The notes: a model not told the origin generated them from the letters alone. A stretch of 64,000 nt of DNA from Phoenix dactylifera (GCF_009389715.1 NC_052394.1:24241399-24305398), one strand, 5' to 3'; shown: positions 37,390 to 51,757, counted from the first letter of the stretch. Numbers and translations are program-made.

Positions 37390-38890
37390 CTAGTATTTAC
37401 CTACTCTTGTAATCCTACAACAGTGATCCCTGGCGTGCGCCGACCTCCGGCTGCTACCAGCCTGCCAGAAGAATCTCTGATCACGAATCCAACACCACCG
37501 GATACACCATCCATAGACATACTACCATCGAAGTTTACTTTGAGATGACCAAGGGGTGGGGGCACCCAAAAAACATGGGCAAACCTGGGCGCTACAACAG
37601 CGGAAAGAGTGCCCTAGATGTCCCTCGCCATCTCAGTAGAGAACAACGTGGTAACTGCAGTAGGCTCCCTAGCATGCACTACAGCTTTATCCACCACCAT
37701 CCTCGGCGACAACCTCCTACCTTCAAATATGTCGGCATTCCTGTCCAACCAAATATGATAGGCCAGGTATGCCCTGAGAATCCTCCCTCCCAAAATTTGG
37801 GGCTCCGTATAGAAACTCTCAACAAATGGATCAAATTCTATGTCGACTCTATCACCTGGGGTAAGGGTGCAGGTGAACTACTCTAAATCTCCCTCGCTCT
37901 AGGGCACTGTAGAAGGGCATGATCGATGGTCTCCTCAATCTCCGTGTACACCTGACAAAACTGGGTAACCCAAACTCCTCGCCGAGCTAGCACGCTTCTG
38001 GTTGATAGACACCCCCATGCCACCTTCCAGATAAAAAGCGCCACTCGCGGATGAACCCGCATCCTCCAGATCCATCCTCCCTCAATCTGTCGGGCTGGCT
38101 CCCTACTGCACAAAGCATGAAGATCCCTAGCTCTTACCTGCGTCCGGCCTGATGGCATCCATACTAACCTGTCAGGCTCTTCCTGGGCTGGTACCGGAAG
38201 AGCCAGAACTAACTCTGCCAACTGCTCTCCAAGAACCTTCCGAATCAGCTCAGCCCTTCACTGACCCCTAATAGGGTCCAGCAAATCACCAACTCTATAT
38301 CCACTCAACCTCGCCGAATCCACCATGGTCGGCAAACAACTGATCGGCAACTCAGTCACCCAGCTGTCCTCCAAAACATCAATAGATCGTTCGTCCCCAG
38401 TGGCTCATCTAATCTCCGGAAGCACCAACATGGCTCTGACACACATCTCCCTCCAGATCGGTGAATGGTGACTGCCAGCCCGTGTCCCAGGCAGCAAAGG
38501 ACCATACTTGGCTCTCATCAGCGAGGACTACATAATGTCGGGCTTTAGCATGAATCTGGCTACGTGCCGTGCCGCTAGAGCATCCCGTCTCACCACCAAA
38601 GACTGCAACCCCAAACCTCCCAATCTAGTCGGCTGACACACAACCTTCCATGCCAATAAGTGAATACCGCCTCTACCACTACTCTCCCAGATGAGATTTC
38701 TAAAGAGCTGCTCAAGAGTCCTCAGAAATGCCACTGGAATGAAAGAGTTTGAGAGAAAATAAGTGGGGATCAAAAAGAGAACTGACCGAACCAAAATGAT
38801 CCTTTCCCATCGCTCGCTCACTCTCCTCTCGCACCAAGGCAGGCGGGCACTAGCATGGCATGGCACGGCACGCGTGGATCCCGACAGCAT
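37390..38890 (-). mobile_element. 5'-truncated LINE (L1-type) ORF2 remnant
   Basis: Read on the minus strand, 38890-38530 encodes the C-terminal part of a LINE reverse transcriptase (RIILVRSVLFLIPTYFLS, LEQLFRNLIWESSGRGGIHL, CQPTRLGGLGLQSLV). The linker (VLGEQLAELVLALPVP) and a zinc-finger zf-RVT domain follow (RMRVHPRVALFIWKVAWGCL, ETIDHALLQCP, 38220-37890). Then comes the start of RNase H (LKVNFDGSMSMDG, GGVGFVIRDSSGRLVAAGG, to 37395), ending abruptly. Stops near 38430 and 38260 and frame changes show it is dead. The 5' two-thirds and the 3' tail are absent. It inserted between the GT64 gene and the TPR gene. Confidence 0.85.
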
Positions 38891-41939
<3,049 letters not shown>

Positions 41940-42076
41940 TGTGAGGATCCGTGCAGGCGTGTGTTTAGTCCCACATCGGTTATTCGCTGGGTAGATCTTG
42001 GGTACTTATACAGGATCAAAGAACCCAAATAATACCTTCCGGCTAGCCATTTTGGGTGAGATCCTGGGTTGTTACA
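41940..42076 (+). repeat. TRIM left LTR
   Basis: TG...CA bounded, 137 bp, containing the motif TTTAGTCCCACATCGG and a short TACTTATACAGG promoter-like segment. Confidence 0.93.
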
Positions 42077-42078
42077 AA

Positions 42079-42090
42079 TGGTATCAGAGC
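42079..42090 (+). other. TRIM primer binding site
   Basis: TGGTATCAGAGC, complementary to the 3' end of initiator methionine tRNA, two bases after the LTR end. Confidence 0.93.
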
Positions 42091-42241
42091 GGACCCGGCT
42101 CATAACCTATGTGGACTAGGGGACACTGCAGCACGGATCTATTGGGGCTGACCACGGGCCAATCGTGGTGTTTGTGATTAGATTTGAATAGATATGAACC
42201 CTTAGCCTGACGAGAACGTCAGGACTTGAACGGGGGGAGTA

Positions 42242-42378
42242 TGTGAGGATCCGTGCAGGCGTGTGTTTAGTCCCACATCGATTATTCGCTGGGTAGATCT
42301 TGGGTATTTATACAGGATCAAAGAATCCAAATAATACCTTCCGGCTAGCCATTTTGGGTGAGATCCTGGGTTGTTACA
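42242..42378 (+). repeat. TRIM right LTR
   Basis: 137 bp, same ends as the left copy; followed directly by the second GAAAC target-site copy. Confidence 0.93.
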
Positions 42379-42619
42379 GAAACCAACCATCAGATCTCGC
42401 CACAAGACCTTCAATCAACCAAACCAAGACTGCCACATGTCCAATCTAGAAGCCCATGCATGGAGAACTCTTTGAATTTCAAAATCTCTCCCTAACAGGT
42501 AACATCTCAGCTATAACTGCGAGTGTCTCCTTAGTCGCACCAGAAAAGATGCGTGAATGAAACGACCGCACGTGATCTTCACGACGTGCAGTGTTTTACC
42601 AAAAATAGCCAATCCACAT

Positions 42620-43440
42620 GTCTGAATCCTTTAGAGACGGGCATCATCCCTCGTCTATACAAACCAATCTTGAAAGAGCCTCCAAGTAAGTACTTTTGAG
42701 CCCTCATACATTTTTATACTTTCGCTTTGCCATTCTCCCAATACCTTCATTGCTTTCTGAGAGTTTCTCTAACTTAAGCATCGAAGAGTTCCTGCTGGAT
42801 ACTCTCCGGCAAGAGAACTTCATCGTCTTGATGTTTGAGGTTGAATCAAGCGGCAGAGCAAAGGTCTAAGCATGATCTTCTCTTTCCAGCACCACCTCGA
42901 TGGGTCGAAGACCGAAGGAGGTAGGAGATCAACATGCAACGAAGTCAACTAGTTAGAAGGTTTTCAATAGGAGACTCTCCGATACTTAAGTTAGTAGAGA
43001 TCTAGAGTAAAAGTGGGAAAGAGAGAGAAAATGAGAGTGGAGGAGTGCTCTAGAAAAGGTGGAAGCTTAAAAATGCTCACCTGAAGGTCCTCCGGTCATC
43101 CTTGTATATAGGATGAAAGTGGTGTCCGTTATCTAATTTACCGAAAAATGTCATATTCGTGCTATAATGACTATGCATTAACGGCATAGTAACGGCTTTC
43201 TACGATTGACATGCAACGATAATTGTGTCAATTGTTTTCACTACTATACTAGTGTAAATATTGCTAAGACTATGAATGCAACTCATTCAATAATCTTTAT
43301 TGTTACTTTTATGTAAGATCGGCCAAAATGTCACATTAGCCAATACGAAGACCATCCTCTTTGGTTAAAGCTGAGGTCAACGAGGTAGGAGCAATTCGAG
43401 ATCGGGATGACCAATATTTTCCCCCATTAGGCTCAGAAGC
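42620..43440. mobile_element. Two decayed LTR fragments in inverted orientation
   Basis: On the plus strand 42620-42910 resembles the R-U5 half of an LTR, with CTAACTTAAGCATCGAAGAG at 42770. On the minus strand 43440-42950 shows the same architecture: a TATATACAAGGATGACCGGA promoter-leader region near 43120-43090 and CTAACTTAAGTATCGGAGAG ending near 42975. The two U5-like ends face each other across about 50 bases. No coding region, PBS or target duplication was found, so these look like nested or rearranged solo-LTR pieces. Confidence 0.45.
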
Positions 43441-44005
43441 ACAATAATCGTGTGTGTATCCTAGTTATATTTCCTAGTTGTCTTCGATAATTTGATCCTT
43501 TATTTAATATTTATTTTGCAAAAAAATTCTGTATTAATGGGGGATCTACTCGACCGGAAGCCGTACATAATGTCAATACTAAGAACCCATAGCAGACTTA
43601 CACGTAATCTTTGTAATCTTTCGTTTCTCGTCTATTAATAAATAATGGATGGTAAGGCGGTGTGTATTGAGTACATGTAAGAGTGGAGATGCCAGACTGG
43701 CATATTGAGATGGGAAGATCTGAGGCGGTTCGGGAGATTCTACCAGCCAACCAATCCTGGTCTTCGTCTGCTGGCTTGGGGGAAATAAATTGGCGGCGGG
43801 CCTGGGCATCTCTTACTTCTTTGTCCGTTATCCATCTCTCCCTCTCTCTGATTTTGTTTTTTTCTTTTTCTTGTTCGTTTTCAATTCCTTCTTGCCTCCA
43901 GCTGTGCCCCTGGATACGTAAATTAAGCTCACCAGACCTTAATTTTTATTTTTCGAGCTCTTTAAGGCAGGCCTGGGTTTCGATAAGGGTGTGGGCGGCC
44001 GGAAA
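43441..44005 (+). promoter_or_regulatory. Presumed promoter and 5' UTR of the TPR gene
   Basis: AT-rich DNA turning pyrimidine-rich from about 43810 and leading to the ATG at 44006. ORFs overlapping this stretch are out of frame with the gene or start at GTG. Confidence 0.4.
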
Positions 44006-46054
44006 ATGGGAGTCCAGGTCGCCGGAACCTACGTGCACTGGTCCTGGCAGCTGCAGCCCACCCATGCCCCCTCTTCTTCCTCCCACATCTTGGCTTCCGT
44101 TTTCTCCTCTCTCAGCTCTAGGAGAAATGGATGCATCATCGGCGGCGATCGCGCCCTCACCTATCACCTTGCTAACCACCCCCGCTCACCGTTCCTCGGG
44201 GCCTGGTTGCTGCCCCGCACTCGATCCTTGGAGATCCCCAAAGGAAGCCGAAGGCGAAGAAGGGAGCATAACCTATGGGGGGCTTGCAGTGGTAGCCTTG
44301 AAAGCTTCGCTGGTGACGACGGCGATGAGGAGGAGGAGGAGGAGGAGGAGGAGGAGTTCGTTAAGAGGCTCCAGGAGTTAGCCGATATCAATTCCGCATC
44401 AAGAACAAATCACGATGCAAAGAGCAGCAGCAGCACTACTATTAGTTATGATGACGCCTTCTCCTCCTGCTACTCTGTTTCCTCCTCTTCTCTACGGTCC
44501 TCCTCTGAGCCCTCGATCGAGCCTCCCTGGCTCTCCGGCAGGCCGGAACCGCCGGACTGGCTGGCGAGCGTGGAGCGGAACGCAAGCAGCGTGGATATGC
44601 CACTCTCCCTGCGGATTATAAAACGGAAGAAGAAGGGATCCTTCTTGAGAGAGGCGGGCGAGTCCGCCTGCTGCTCCGTGATGAAGGCTTTCTCCTCCAT
44701 GGTGTTCATCGTCCGGGAGCTCCATAGCTTCGCCCTCCAAATGCGATGGACCCTCTTGTACGAGGATCTCCAAGGGATCCTGGTCAAGGTCCAACAGGAG
44801 ATCCACACTTCCTTCGTCTGGCTCTTCCAGCGGATCTTCTCCTGCACGCCGACCCTCATGGTTTCTCTCATGCTCCTCCTCGCCAACTACACCGTCTACT
44901 CTATGGGGCACTCCACCTCTATCGCCGCCGCCGCCGCCGCGCCTAATTCTTCGCCGCCCCACCAATCCGCCGTCGTCACCGTCGTAGACGACGACCGACA
45001 ACAGAGTAATAACCAGCCGGGACTCGAACCTTCCTACATCACGAGAAGAATGGCCTCGGTTGGTGGAGGCGGCGGAGGAAAGGTGAGGCCGGTGGCGGGG
45101 GCCACAGATGACGGACGGTCCGACGGATCCTCTTCGTCGTCGTACCGGAGCCGCACGATTCTTCCCGACGGGATCTCAGTAGTCATGGAAGGAGGTACAG
45201 AGGGGGAGGGCTCGGCAGCTGAGACGGAAGAGGAGGCGGCGAGGGTTCGGAGCAGGATAGTGGAGGAAGCTTCTATAATGCATGCGAGCATGAAGGATGG
45301 GGCGCTGATGGACCCCGACACGTTGAAGCGGCTGGTGGCGCCCGTTTCGGTGGATTTGGAACCGGAGGACTACTCGGAATACTTGCGGACGGAGCTCAAT
45401 TACCGGCTGGCTCTGGCCCAAGAGCCCGACAATCCCCTTCTCCTGTCGAACTTCGGCCAGTTCCTCTATCTCGTCCTCCACGACCACGAGAGGTAATCCA
45501 TCCATCTTGTTCCTCTCATCAGTTGATTCTCGTTGGTTTGGTCTTTTAATGTTCGAGTATTTGATATGGAGCTTTCCGTGAAGCGTCCATTGATTCGGAT
45601 ACTCGGCTATCGTTCGGATCCTGTATTTTTTTAGTTGTATTTTTTATCCATATCCTTGGTACCTTCGAGCTAGCACAACCTGTTTGAAGGAATTATTTGT
45701 GGAAGAACAAGAGATATTTCTTTGGTTGCTCATGGTTTATACAGTTCGACTTATATCTGCTGGCTTCTTCTCTGTTTTGGTGGGATGAACCAATAGCTGG
45801 ATGATGGCATTTGCAGGGCTGAGCACTACTTCAAGAGGGCGGTGCGAGCGGAGCCCGCGGACGCGGAGGCGCTGAGCCGGTATGCAATCTTCCTGTGGCT
45901 GGCGCGCAAGGATCTGGCAGCGGCGGAAGAGACCTACCTGGAAGCCATCGCCGCGGATCCCGGCAACACCGCCCATGCCGCCAACTATGCGCATTTCCTG
46001 TGGAGCACTGGGGGCGAGGACACCTGCTACCCTCCCGATGGCGATGTCGCGTAG
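44006..46054 (+). CDS. TPR-like superfamily protein with probable membrane segment (At1g07280/At2g29670 type)
   Basis: Two exons, 44006-45492 and 45817-46054, joined GT-AG with phase 2, encode 574 residues. The start is the ATG at 44006; an upstream in-frame GTG at 43991 is not a plausible eukaryotic start. An acidic run encoded by GAG repeats covers residues 107-117, followed by a Ser-rich region. A conserved block (LREAGESACCSVMKAFSSMV, ELHSFALQMR) precedes a hydrophobic segment at about 281-301 (TPTLMVSLMLLLANYTVYSM). The C-terminal 140 residues form TPR-like helices: LNYRLALAQEPDNPLLLSNF, AEHYFKRAVRAEPADAEALS and ETYLEAIAADPGNTAHAANY. The layout fits plant TPR-like proteins of the At1g07280/At2g29670 group, whose function is unknown. 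Partner binding through the TPR part is inference. Confidence 0.88.
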
Positions 46055-47299
46055 CGGCGGAAAAGTAATAGCAAAACTAGTCCAGCACTCGAGCAACGGA
46101 CAAAACAACGCCGAGGGAACATAGTATTTGTAGCGGTATAAAAATATAGTAAGCACCGAGATGGCAAACGAATACACGATCGGAAAAGCAGGTGGCAGCT
46201 ATCAGGTTTTCTCGCTATTTGTTAATTGGATTGTCTCCCTGTGGGGTGTGGGTGGGTGAGCTCTGGTTTGGAGATTTTTGCCCGCCTGTGGGGATGGGGC
46301 CGCCGGTCTTTCGTCGCCATGCGATCTCTTTGCTGCTGTGCAAGAGGCTTACGTACCTGTTGAGAACGGAGTGGGGGAGCGAGCCTCCTCCTTGTAATTA
46401 GCAACGATAAAAAAGTAAGGGGTCTTCCTCAACGGTGATTCCGGCTTTTTCCGTAGCAAAGCCTCGCATTCTCACTGCATCTTTTCTTTGATCTGATTAG
46501 AAAGTGGTCTTGGGAAACGCGGGCTGCAGTTTGCCTTCTGCAATTGGTGGGCATGTGACGAGCTTGCAACTGTCGCACCGCCCAACTTTGCTTGCAATGC
46601 CAAAAGCGAAGCGAAGGCCCTTTGCGTTCTTCGGCCTAACAACCTTAAAAAAAGATGTGGAGTGCCGTAGGTGCACGTGATGAAAATTTACAATAATTCT
46701 TTAGGGAAGCCCCAGTTTTAGTTAAATAAAAATATTTTTATGCGCAACAAAAGTATTCTTTTAAAGTAAGGCTTTCACGGTTCCTTGATTTTGATATACA
46801 GCAATTGTTATAATCTAGTGCAAAAGTTTGAATTGAAGAGTGCTCTTTTATTTCAGTGAGTAATGCAAATTTAAACGATCGATGGGCATTGTTTTTTCTA
46901 TTTTGTAACCACTATGATGAAACCGTAACAAAAATACAAATAGTGATAAGCTTCTGGCTGGCGGACCCTTCAAGATCGGAATGATGCATCGGTCAGAGCA
47001 TGTTCAAGAAACAGTTCGCTTTTGATGTAGCAGATTTAAGTCAGTTTTTTTAACCCATGTTCCCATGTTCGAGAAAGAGTTCCTTGTTGAGCTGACATTT
47101 TCGCTGCCATAGTGGATGGCCTGCAGAAATTTCATAAATAAGAGGTCATTTTCTTCCAGATGCATTAAGACGCCGGAGGCACTCCCAGATTTCTCGTGAT
47201 ACTTATCTCGAGTACTAGTAAACTTTTCAGACTATCTAACAACCAAGACTAAGAAGTTTGACTCTGGAGGAGCCAAATCTTTATGATCTCTAGTGGTTA
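46055..47299. other. 3' flank of the TPR gene, no other gene seen
   Basis: Includes the presumed 3' UTR and AT-rich spacer. No domain-bearing ORF was found. Confidence 0.5.
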
Positions 47300-48795
47300 A
47301 CTCAGAAGCAATATTCTACCGATATGCATGTCTGGTAAATCAACCCCCGCTTTGGGTAGAGAAGTGAGTCCACAATAACCCGTTCCATCCAGGTCGAGAC
47401 TTCCTCCTTTTGAGCAAAGACATGGCTGATTTGTAACACATGACCCGCCCCATATGTGTAGTGCGTTCGGGCCATAAAGGAAACGTCCCTCTGAGTCCAA
47501 CATTGAATGAGTCGGCGGATCCTCACTCGGTTGACTCTGGGTGGTCAACTGGTCATCCCACTCACCCGGTCACCCCTTGTCCTGTCCTCAGCATGAACCT
47601 ACTTCAAATCAACAGAGCCGTTCGGCGTGAGGCAAAAAACCTGCCTTCGGATCTTCTGAATGCCTATACTTGCGGACTGTCGGAGCTCATCCCTCCCATT
47701 AACGAAGTTCCGCATGCTTCGCCCGATCTTGCCCAGATCAAGCTCTTTTCCTGGGCCAAGGCTGCGAGGCCCCCTCGAACCCATTGCCAGGCATTCCGAT
47801 TCTTGAGCCCACTCCTGTGGAGCCGAAACCCCTGTTCAAAGCCCAAGTGTCCCAATCTGTGGCAGCCAGGCCCCCAAGAGCCTGCTCACGTTCCAGACCT
47901 ATCTACCTTTGGAGGCCCATCAAGCATCTGCTGTGCCCAAAACACCTCCCAGAACTAGATCGATTGGCAACTGCGAAGCCGATCCCGACCCGTAGGAGAA
48001 AGAAAGTTGCTTCGTCCTCAAACTTGACGCCTGAGTCCTCTGCTGTGGCCTTAAATCAAGTGCCCCACCATATCCTCGTAAGCTGGTTTTTTTTTTCCGG
48101 GCTTGTGGGATGGTGCTTGAATTGAATTGCTCTTGCTTCGCCGTCTCTTTGGTTTGCACTAGTCTTGGTTTGTCTTCATTTTGAGCAGCCCCTGATGTGC
48201 TTCTGTCCGGGAGTTGCTAATTTGTTTTACGCTCGGCTGGTTTTTTCATGGATGGGAGGGTGGTATTTCTTTCCTAGGAGCTGCCCGTTTGTGGAGGCCG
48301 TGTTTTCGTCCTCATGATCGTCATTTATTGGAATATGAGGGGGTCGGGGGCCCGGGCCAAAAGGAGAGTTGTTAAAGATCTCATCCTCTCCTTCAGTTGT
48401 GATATTATCCTTCTTCAAGAGACAAAAGTGGCTGCCCCTTCACAACCCTCGAGCCTTTCACTCTCCATGGACCTCTTCGAGACGCAAATATCTTCCGATT
48501 CAAATCCTTGCTTTGCAGCATCTGGCTAGAAAAAAATAAACGATACTTCTATGCAGAAATTGCTCTTCCCCGACAGCCTTACAGAAGACTTTGCCACGGT
48601 CGGCTCCTTCATATGATTGAAACCTCCTCTCTCTCATGACTTTGTAATCCTTCGTTCTGTTGTTCTTTGGAGCTGCTGCTGTTCTCTGTCTTGCACTCAG
48701 CAATCACTCCTCCATTCTGTTATCTCTTGTACATACTTGCATTATTTAATTCGATGGAAGAAGTTCCTTCTCCCCTTTTGCACTCCAAAAAAAAA
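47300..48795 (+). mobile_element. Internally deleted LINE: ORF1 end, endonuclease start, 3' tail
   Basis: 47330-48130 resembles a decayed LINE ORF1 (GKSTPALGREVS near the start, then a zinc-knuckle-like RSGHKGNVPLSP at about 47467). At 48314-48529 the endonuclease-type ORF2 start is clear: MIVIYWNMRGSGARAKRRVV, then DIILLQETKVA, carrying the catalytic QET glutamate. This frame stops at 48529. The sequence then passes into a non-coding 3'-UTR-like segment ending with an A-run at 48787-48795. Reverse transcriptase, zf-RVT and RNase H are all absent, so the element is a 5'+3' remnant. Confidence 0.75.
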
Positions 48796-49525
48796 CAGAG
48801 AGAGAGAGAGAGAGAAACCTGAGTGATTGCAGCTTGATCTTAGCCTAAACTCCACAGAATGTAAAAGCATGCGCTTTCAGAGGTTAGTTTGATCGGACGG
48901 CAAGTTAAATTGGTCCAAGAACCAAGACTGGATTAAAGAACCCTTCCACTGCTTCAGGAGACCGCTGAGTTAATGCTCCTTGCTCCATCACATGGTTACC
49001 AAGAGGATATTCTCCAGAAACCGGAGCAACACACGGGAGGTTCCTCTTGACTGCTACCAAATGTGAGGTCGAACAAGATGCAGCAAGACTCTGGTCCACA
49101 TACACGTAACCAGCTGCTTAAAGAAATCCCAGAAAAAAAATAAAACAACAAAGGTTTCTATGATAGAGGTGAGGATTGATGGCTCTACAAATTTGCACTT
49201 CTCTCTCCTCCTTAATAAATGTACATGGATAATATAGCCCTTTACTTTTTTTGATCGCCTAGCATTTGAATTTTCCCCCCATTTATTCAAATAAAAATCA
49301 TCATTTTAACAAGTTTGAGAAGCATGATAGACACGCATGGATGATGTAGCCTCTTGGTTAAGTTGAGAGTCTATCTCTACAACCAGATCATATTATATGT
49401 AATTATATGTAAAAGATTATATTATATTTGATAGACACGCATGGATGAAATATTTGATCATATTATATGTAATTAAATATTATAACTTTCTCTACAACCA
49501 CGGAAGGTAGTAAAACAAAAGGTTG
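48796..49525. other. Intergenic, no gene seen
   Basis: A short (GA)n tract follows the LINE tail (48799-48815). The rest is AT-rich with no supported feature until the SINE. Confidence 0.5.
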
Positions 49526-49542
49526 AAAGGAAGTATAATTAG

Positions 49543-49889
49543 CCACCAAGGTAGTAGCCTGGTGGTAAGGGGGCGATAATTCCACCCAAGTTGCCCGGGT
49601 TCGAAACGCACGGGCGTCGATTAAATTAGGGGACCGGATGCCCCACGCTCGGCTGGCTTGTTGGCGGTTATGCTTTCCTTCCACTTGTACCAAGGTGGCA
49701 CTGGGGTGACGTACCCACACGTGAGGCGGTGAACCCAGTGGGGTGAGCCCACGGGTCGGGAAAGGCACGCGAAACCTGCGACCTGTATCGAACATTCCCT
49801 AGTGGAAGGGGGGCTCAGTAATGGGGCTGCTACGCGGGTGGGCTGGTCCCTCCCCCTCCCCTCCTATTTTTTACCAAAAAAAAAAAAAA
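49543..49889 (+). mobile_element. tRNA-derived SINE with poly(A) tail
   Basis: The element begins CCACCAAGGTAG. It has a pol III A-box-like TAGCCTGGTGG (49555-49565) and a B box GGGTTCGAAAC (49598-49608), about 33 bases apart as in tRNA promoters. It has a GC-rich body and ends in TTTTTTACC plus about 14 A. Both sides carry a direct repeat, GGAAGTATAATTAG (49529-49542 and 49890-49903), the target duplication left by LINE-mediated insertion. It resembles the Au-type SINEs of flowering plants. The perfect duplication suggests a young insertion. Confidence 0.92.
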
Positions 49890-49903
49890 GGAAGTATAAT
49901 TAG

Positions 49904-50838
49904 TTCTTCATGATTTTCTACGTCATATCTTAAATTTTTGCATTTTTTTTTTCTAAAATAGATGATTTTTTGTTATTTCGCATTAGTTTTACTATTAAAA
50001 TGTGGTATAAAATGTAGATCATGTTATTCAAAGATTAGTAATTAAACTAAAAATTTATCGACTATGCATATTCATATTTATGTTGACATAAAAATTTTAA
50101 AAATATTTCACTTTATTCTTTCGGATATTATAAAATTTTATTATTAAAATAATTTTAACTGATATATTTTAAATATTTAAGTAGTAAAATTTGGAAGGCA
50201 TCAAGAAAATAAAATAAAATATGTTTATTTTATTTTCTATGAAAGAGAAAAAGGACATGCGAATTATTTAATTATCATGATTTATATCATGTGGATCTAC
50301 ATTCTAAACTACTCTTTAATAGTAGAATAAATATAAAATAAATCATAAATTATGTAATTTTTAGAAAATCAAGAAAGTTAATATATAATATAAAAAAATG
50401 TGTGGAACTAAAAAAAGGCTATATCGTCATGTTTTAGTTATTTTAAATAGTAATGTTTTGAAAGTATCAACGAAAAGAAATAAATTATGTATTTTATTAT
50501 TTATTTAGGAGGAAAAATTAATTATTCAAACATGCTGCGTCCCGCAAATCTGCCAAAAAGAATGCTTAGGATGCATGGATGTGCACTTGATTCATACCAC
50601 AGCTACGGAATCAAGAATGGTAGCTTATGCATTGGATAAAAATTTTATAAAACATTAAATAGTAAAGCTCACACATCTATGCTTGAGTACAGCATGACAC
50701 TGTTGTTACGTAAATAAGTTTGATCGAGCTACTTAAATTCATACCACGAATTAGGAAATCCAGTGCTGCAATCCATCATCGATCAGTTCATTAGGCAAGG
50801 ATAGGCCAGTGAACGGTGCTGATCGAGAATGCAACGTA
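49904..50838. other. AT-rich intergenic DNA, no gene seen
   Basis: Strongly AT-rich with no coding potential. It extends to the CACTA element. Confidence 0.5.
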
Positions 50839-51757
50839 CACTATAGAAAAAATGAGAAATTCTGACTGTAACCTGCTGACGCTAAAAAAAAGCCTTGGTA
50901 ATATGGTTATTGTGCTAAAATTTGCCAACGCTTTTTAGTAACGTCCGTATATTACGATGCTTAAAAGCATCGGAAATAAATTACGGGGTTTTACCGATAC
51001 TTTTTGGCAAGCGTTGTCAGAAGCCAAGTATTAGCCGATGCAGATAAGCTTCGGGGATACTTTACTGGCATTCATGGTGAATTGGAAAAATAAGACAATG
51101 CGAATAAGCGTCATTGGAAGCCAATAACAAGACGATGCTTATAAGCATCTTTGGAATCCATATATCCTCCAAAATTTCTACCCGACCCACTATCTTCCCC
51201 TTTTGTTCCACACAACCACCGGCCAAGCTCGTCCTCCAGGAAGCCTTTCCACCACTGGCCAACCCACCATCGCTTCTTTATCGGCCTCATGCTCCTCCTT
51301 CGCAAGCTTCTCCTCATCTTTGACAATATAAATATTTGTTATTTTTATATATATTATATGTGTTATTATATAATTGTTATGTATATGTTTAATGTATATA
51401 TTTATATACAGCATTTTAATTTTTTAAAATTATTTTAAAAAAAATAATTTATACTTATGATGCTAAAAAGCATCGTCATATTTTGATACCAACGATGCTT
51501 TAAAGCATTGTTAGAACATACATTAACGACACTAATTTGCGTCGACACAAATAAGCATCGCTAATATGAGATGCTTTAGCATTAGCAATGCTTTAGCATT
51601 GGCGACGCTTATAAGTGCCATTCGTTGTAACTGGCAATGCAAACAAAAAGTGTTATAAAATTATTTTTCTACGGCATCATTGCTGGTGCTTTTGTGATGC
51701 TAGTGTCAAAAATCTGACGGCGACAAATGCATGTTGCTGCCAGATATTTCTGTAGGG
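50839..51757. mobile_element. Non-autonomous CACTA (En/Spm-type) DNA transposon, 919 bp
   Basis: The left end is CACTATAGAAAAAATG. The right end, read on the minus strand, is CCCTACAGAAATATCT, an imperfect terminal inverted repeat. A 3-bp GTA duplication flanks it (50836-50838 and 51758-51760), as expected for CACTA elements. Both subterminal regions carry many copies of a GATGCTT-type motif arranged as palindromes: 50955-50972, 51134-51149 (perfect), 51459-51474, 51494-51509, plus partial copies at 51540-51620. Such arrays are the known transposase-binding layout. No transposase is encoded. A GC-richer core (about 51175-51320) separates the two arrays. Confidence 0.85.

Larger units (their letters stand above)
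41940..42378 (+). mobile_element. Intact TRIM retrotransposon (439 bp)
   Basis: Two 137-bp LTRs (41940-42076 and 42242-42378) start TGTGAGGATCC and end TTGTTACA. They differ at only a few positions. The PBS TGGTATCAGAGC (42079-42090) lies two bases inside the left LTR and matches plant initiator-Met tRNA. A purine-rich tract AACGGGGGGAG precedes the right LTR. The interior is only 165 bp with no coding capacity. A perfect 5-bp target duplication GAAAC flanks the element (41935-41939 and 42379-42383). Size and layout are those of a terminal-repeat retrotransposon in miniature, mobilised in trans by an autonomous element. Near-identical LTRs and a perfect duplication imply fairly recent insertion. 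Confidence 0.95.

Noticed and set aside
41940-42378. Cassandra-type TRIM carrying 5S rRNA sequence
   Set aside because: The LTRs contain no 5S promoter or 5S-like block; it is a different TRIM family.
43991-44005. Extended start of the TPR gene at 43991
   Set aside because: The codon is GTG; the first in-frame ATG is at 44006.
43683-44381. 232-residue ORF overlapping the start of the TPR gene
   Set aside because: Out of frame with the TPR protein, poly-Arg from a GAG repeat, no domain; it lies mostly in the 5' UTR.
49543-49620. Functional tRNA gene from the A and B boxes
   Set aside because: The sequence cannot form a tRNA cloverleaf, runs on into a 340-bp body with a poly(A) tail, and has a target duplication; it is a SINE.
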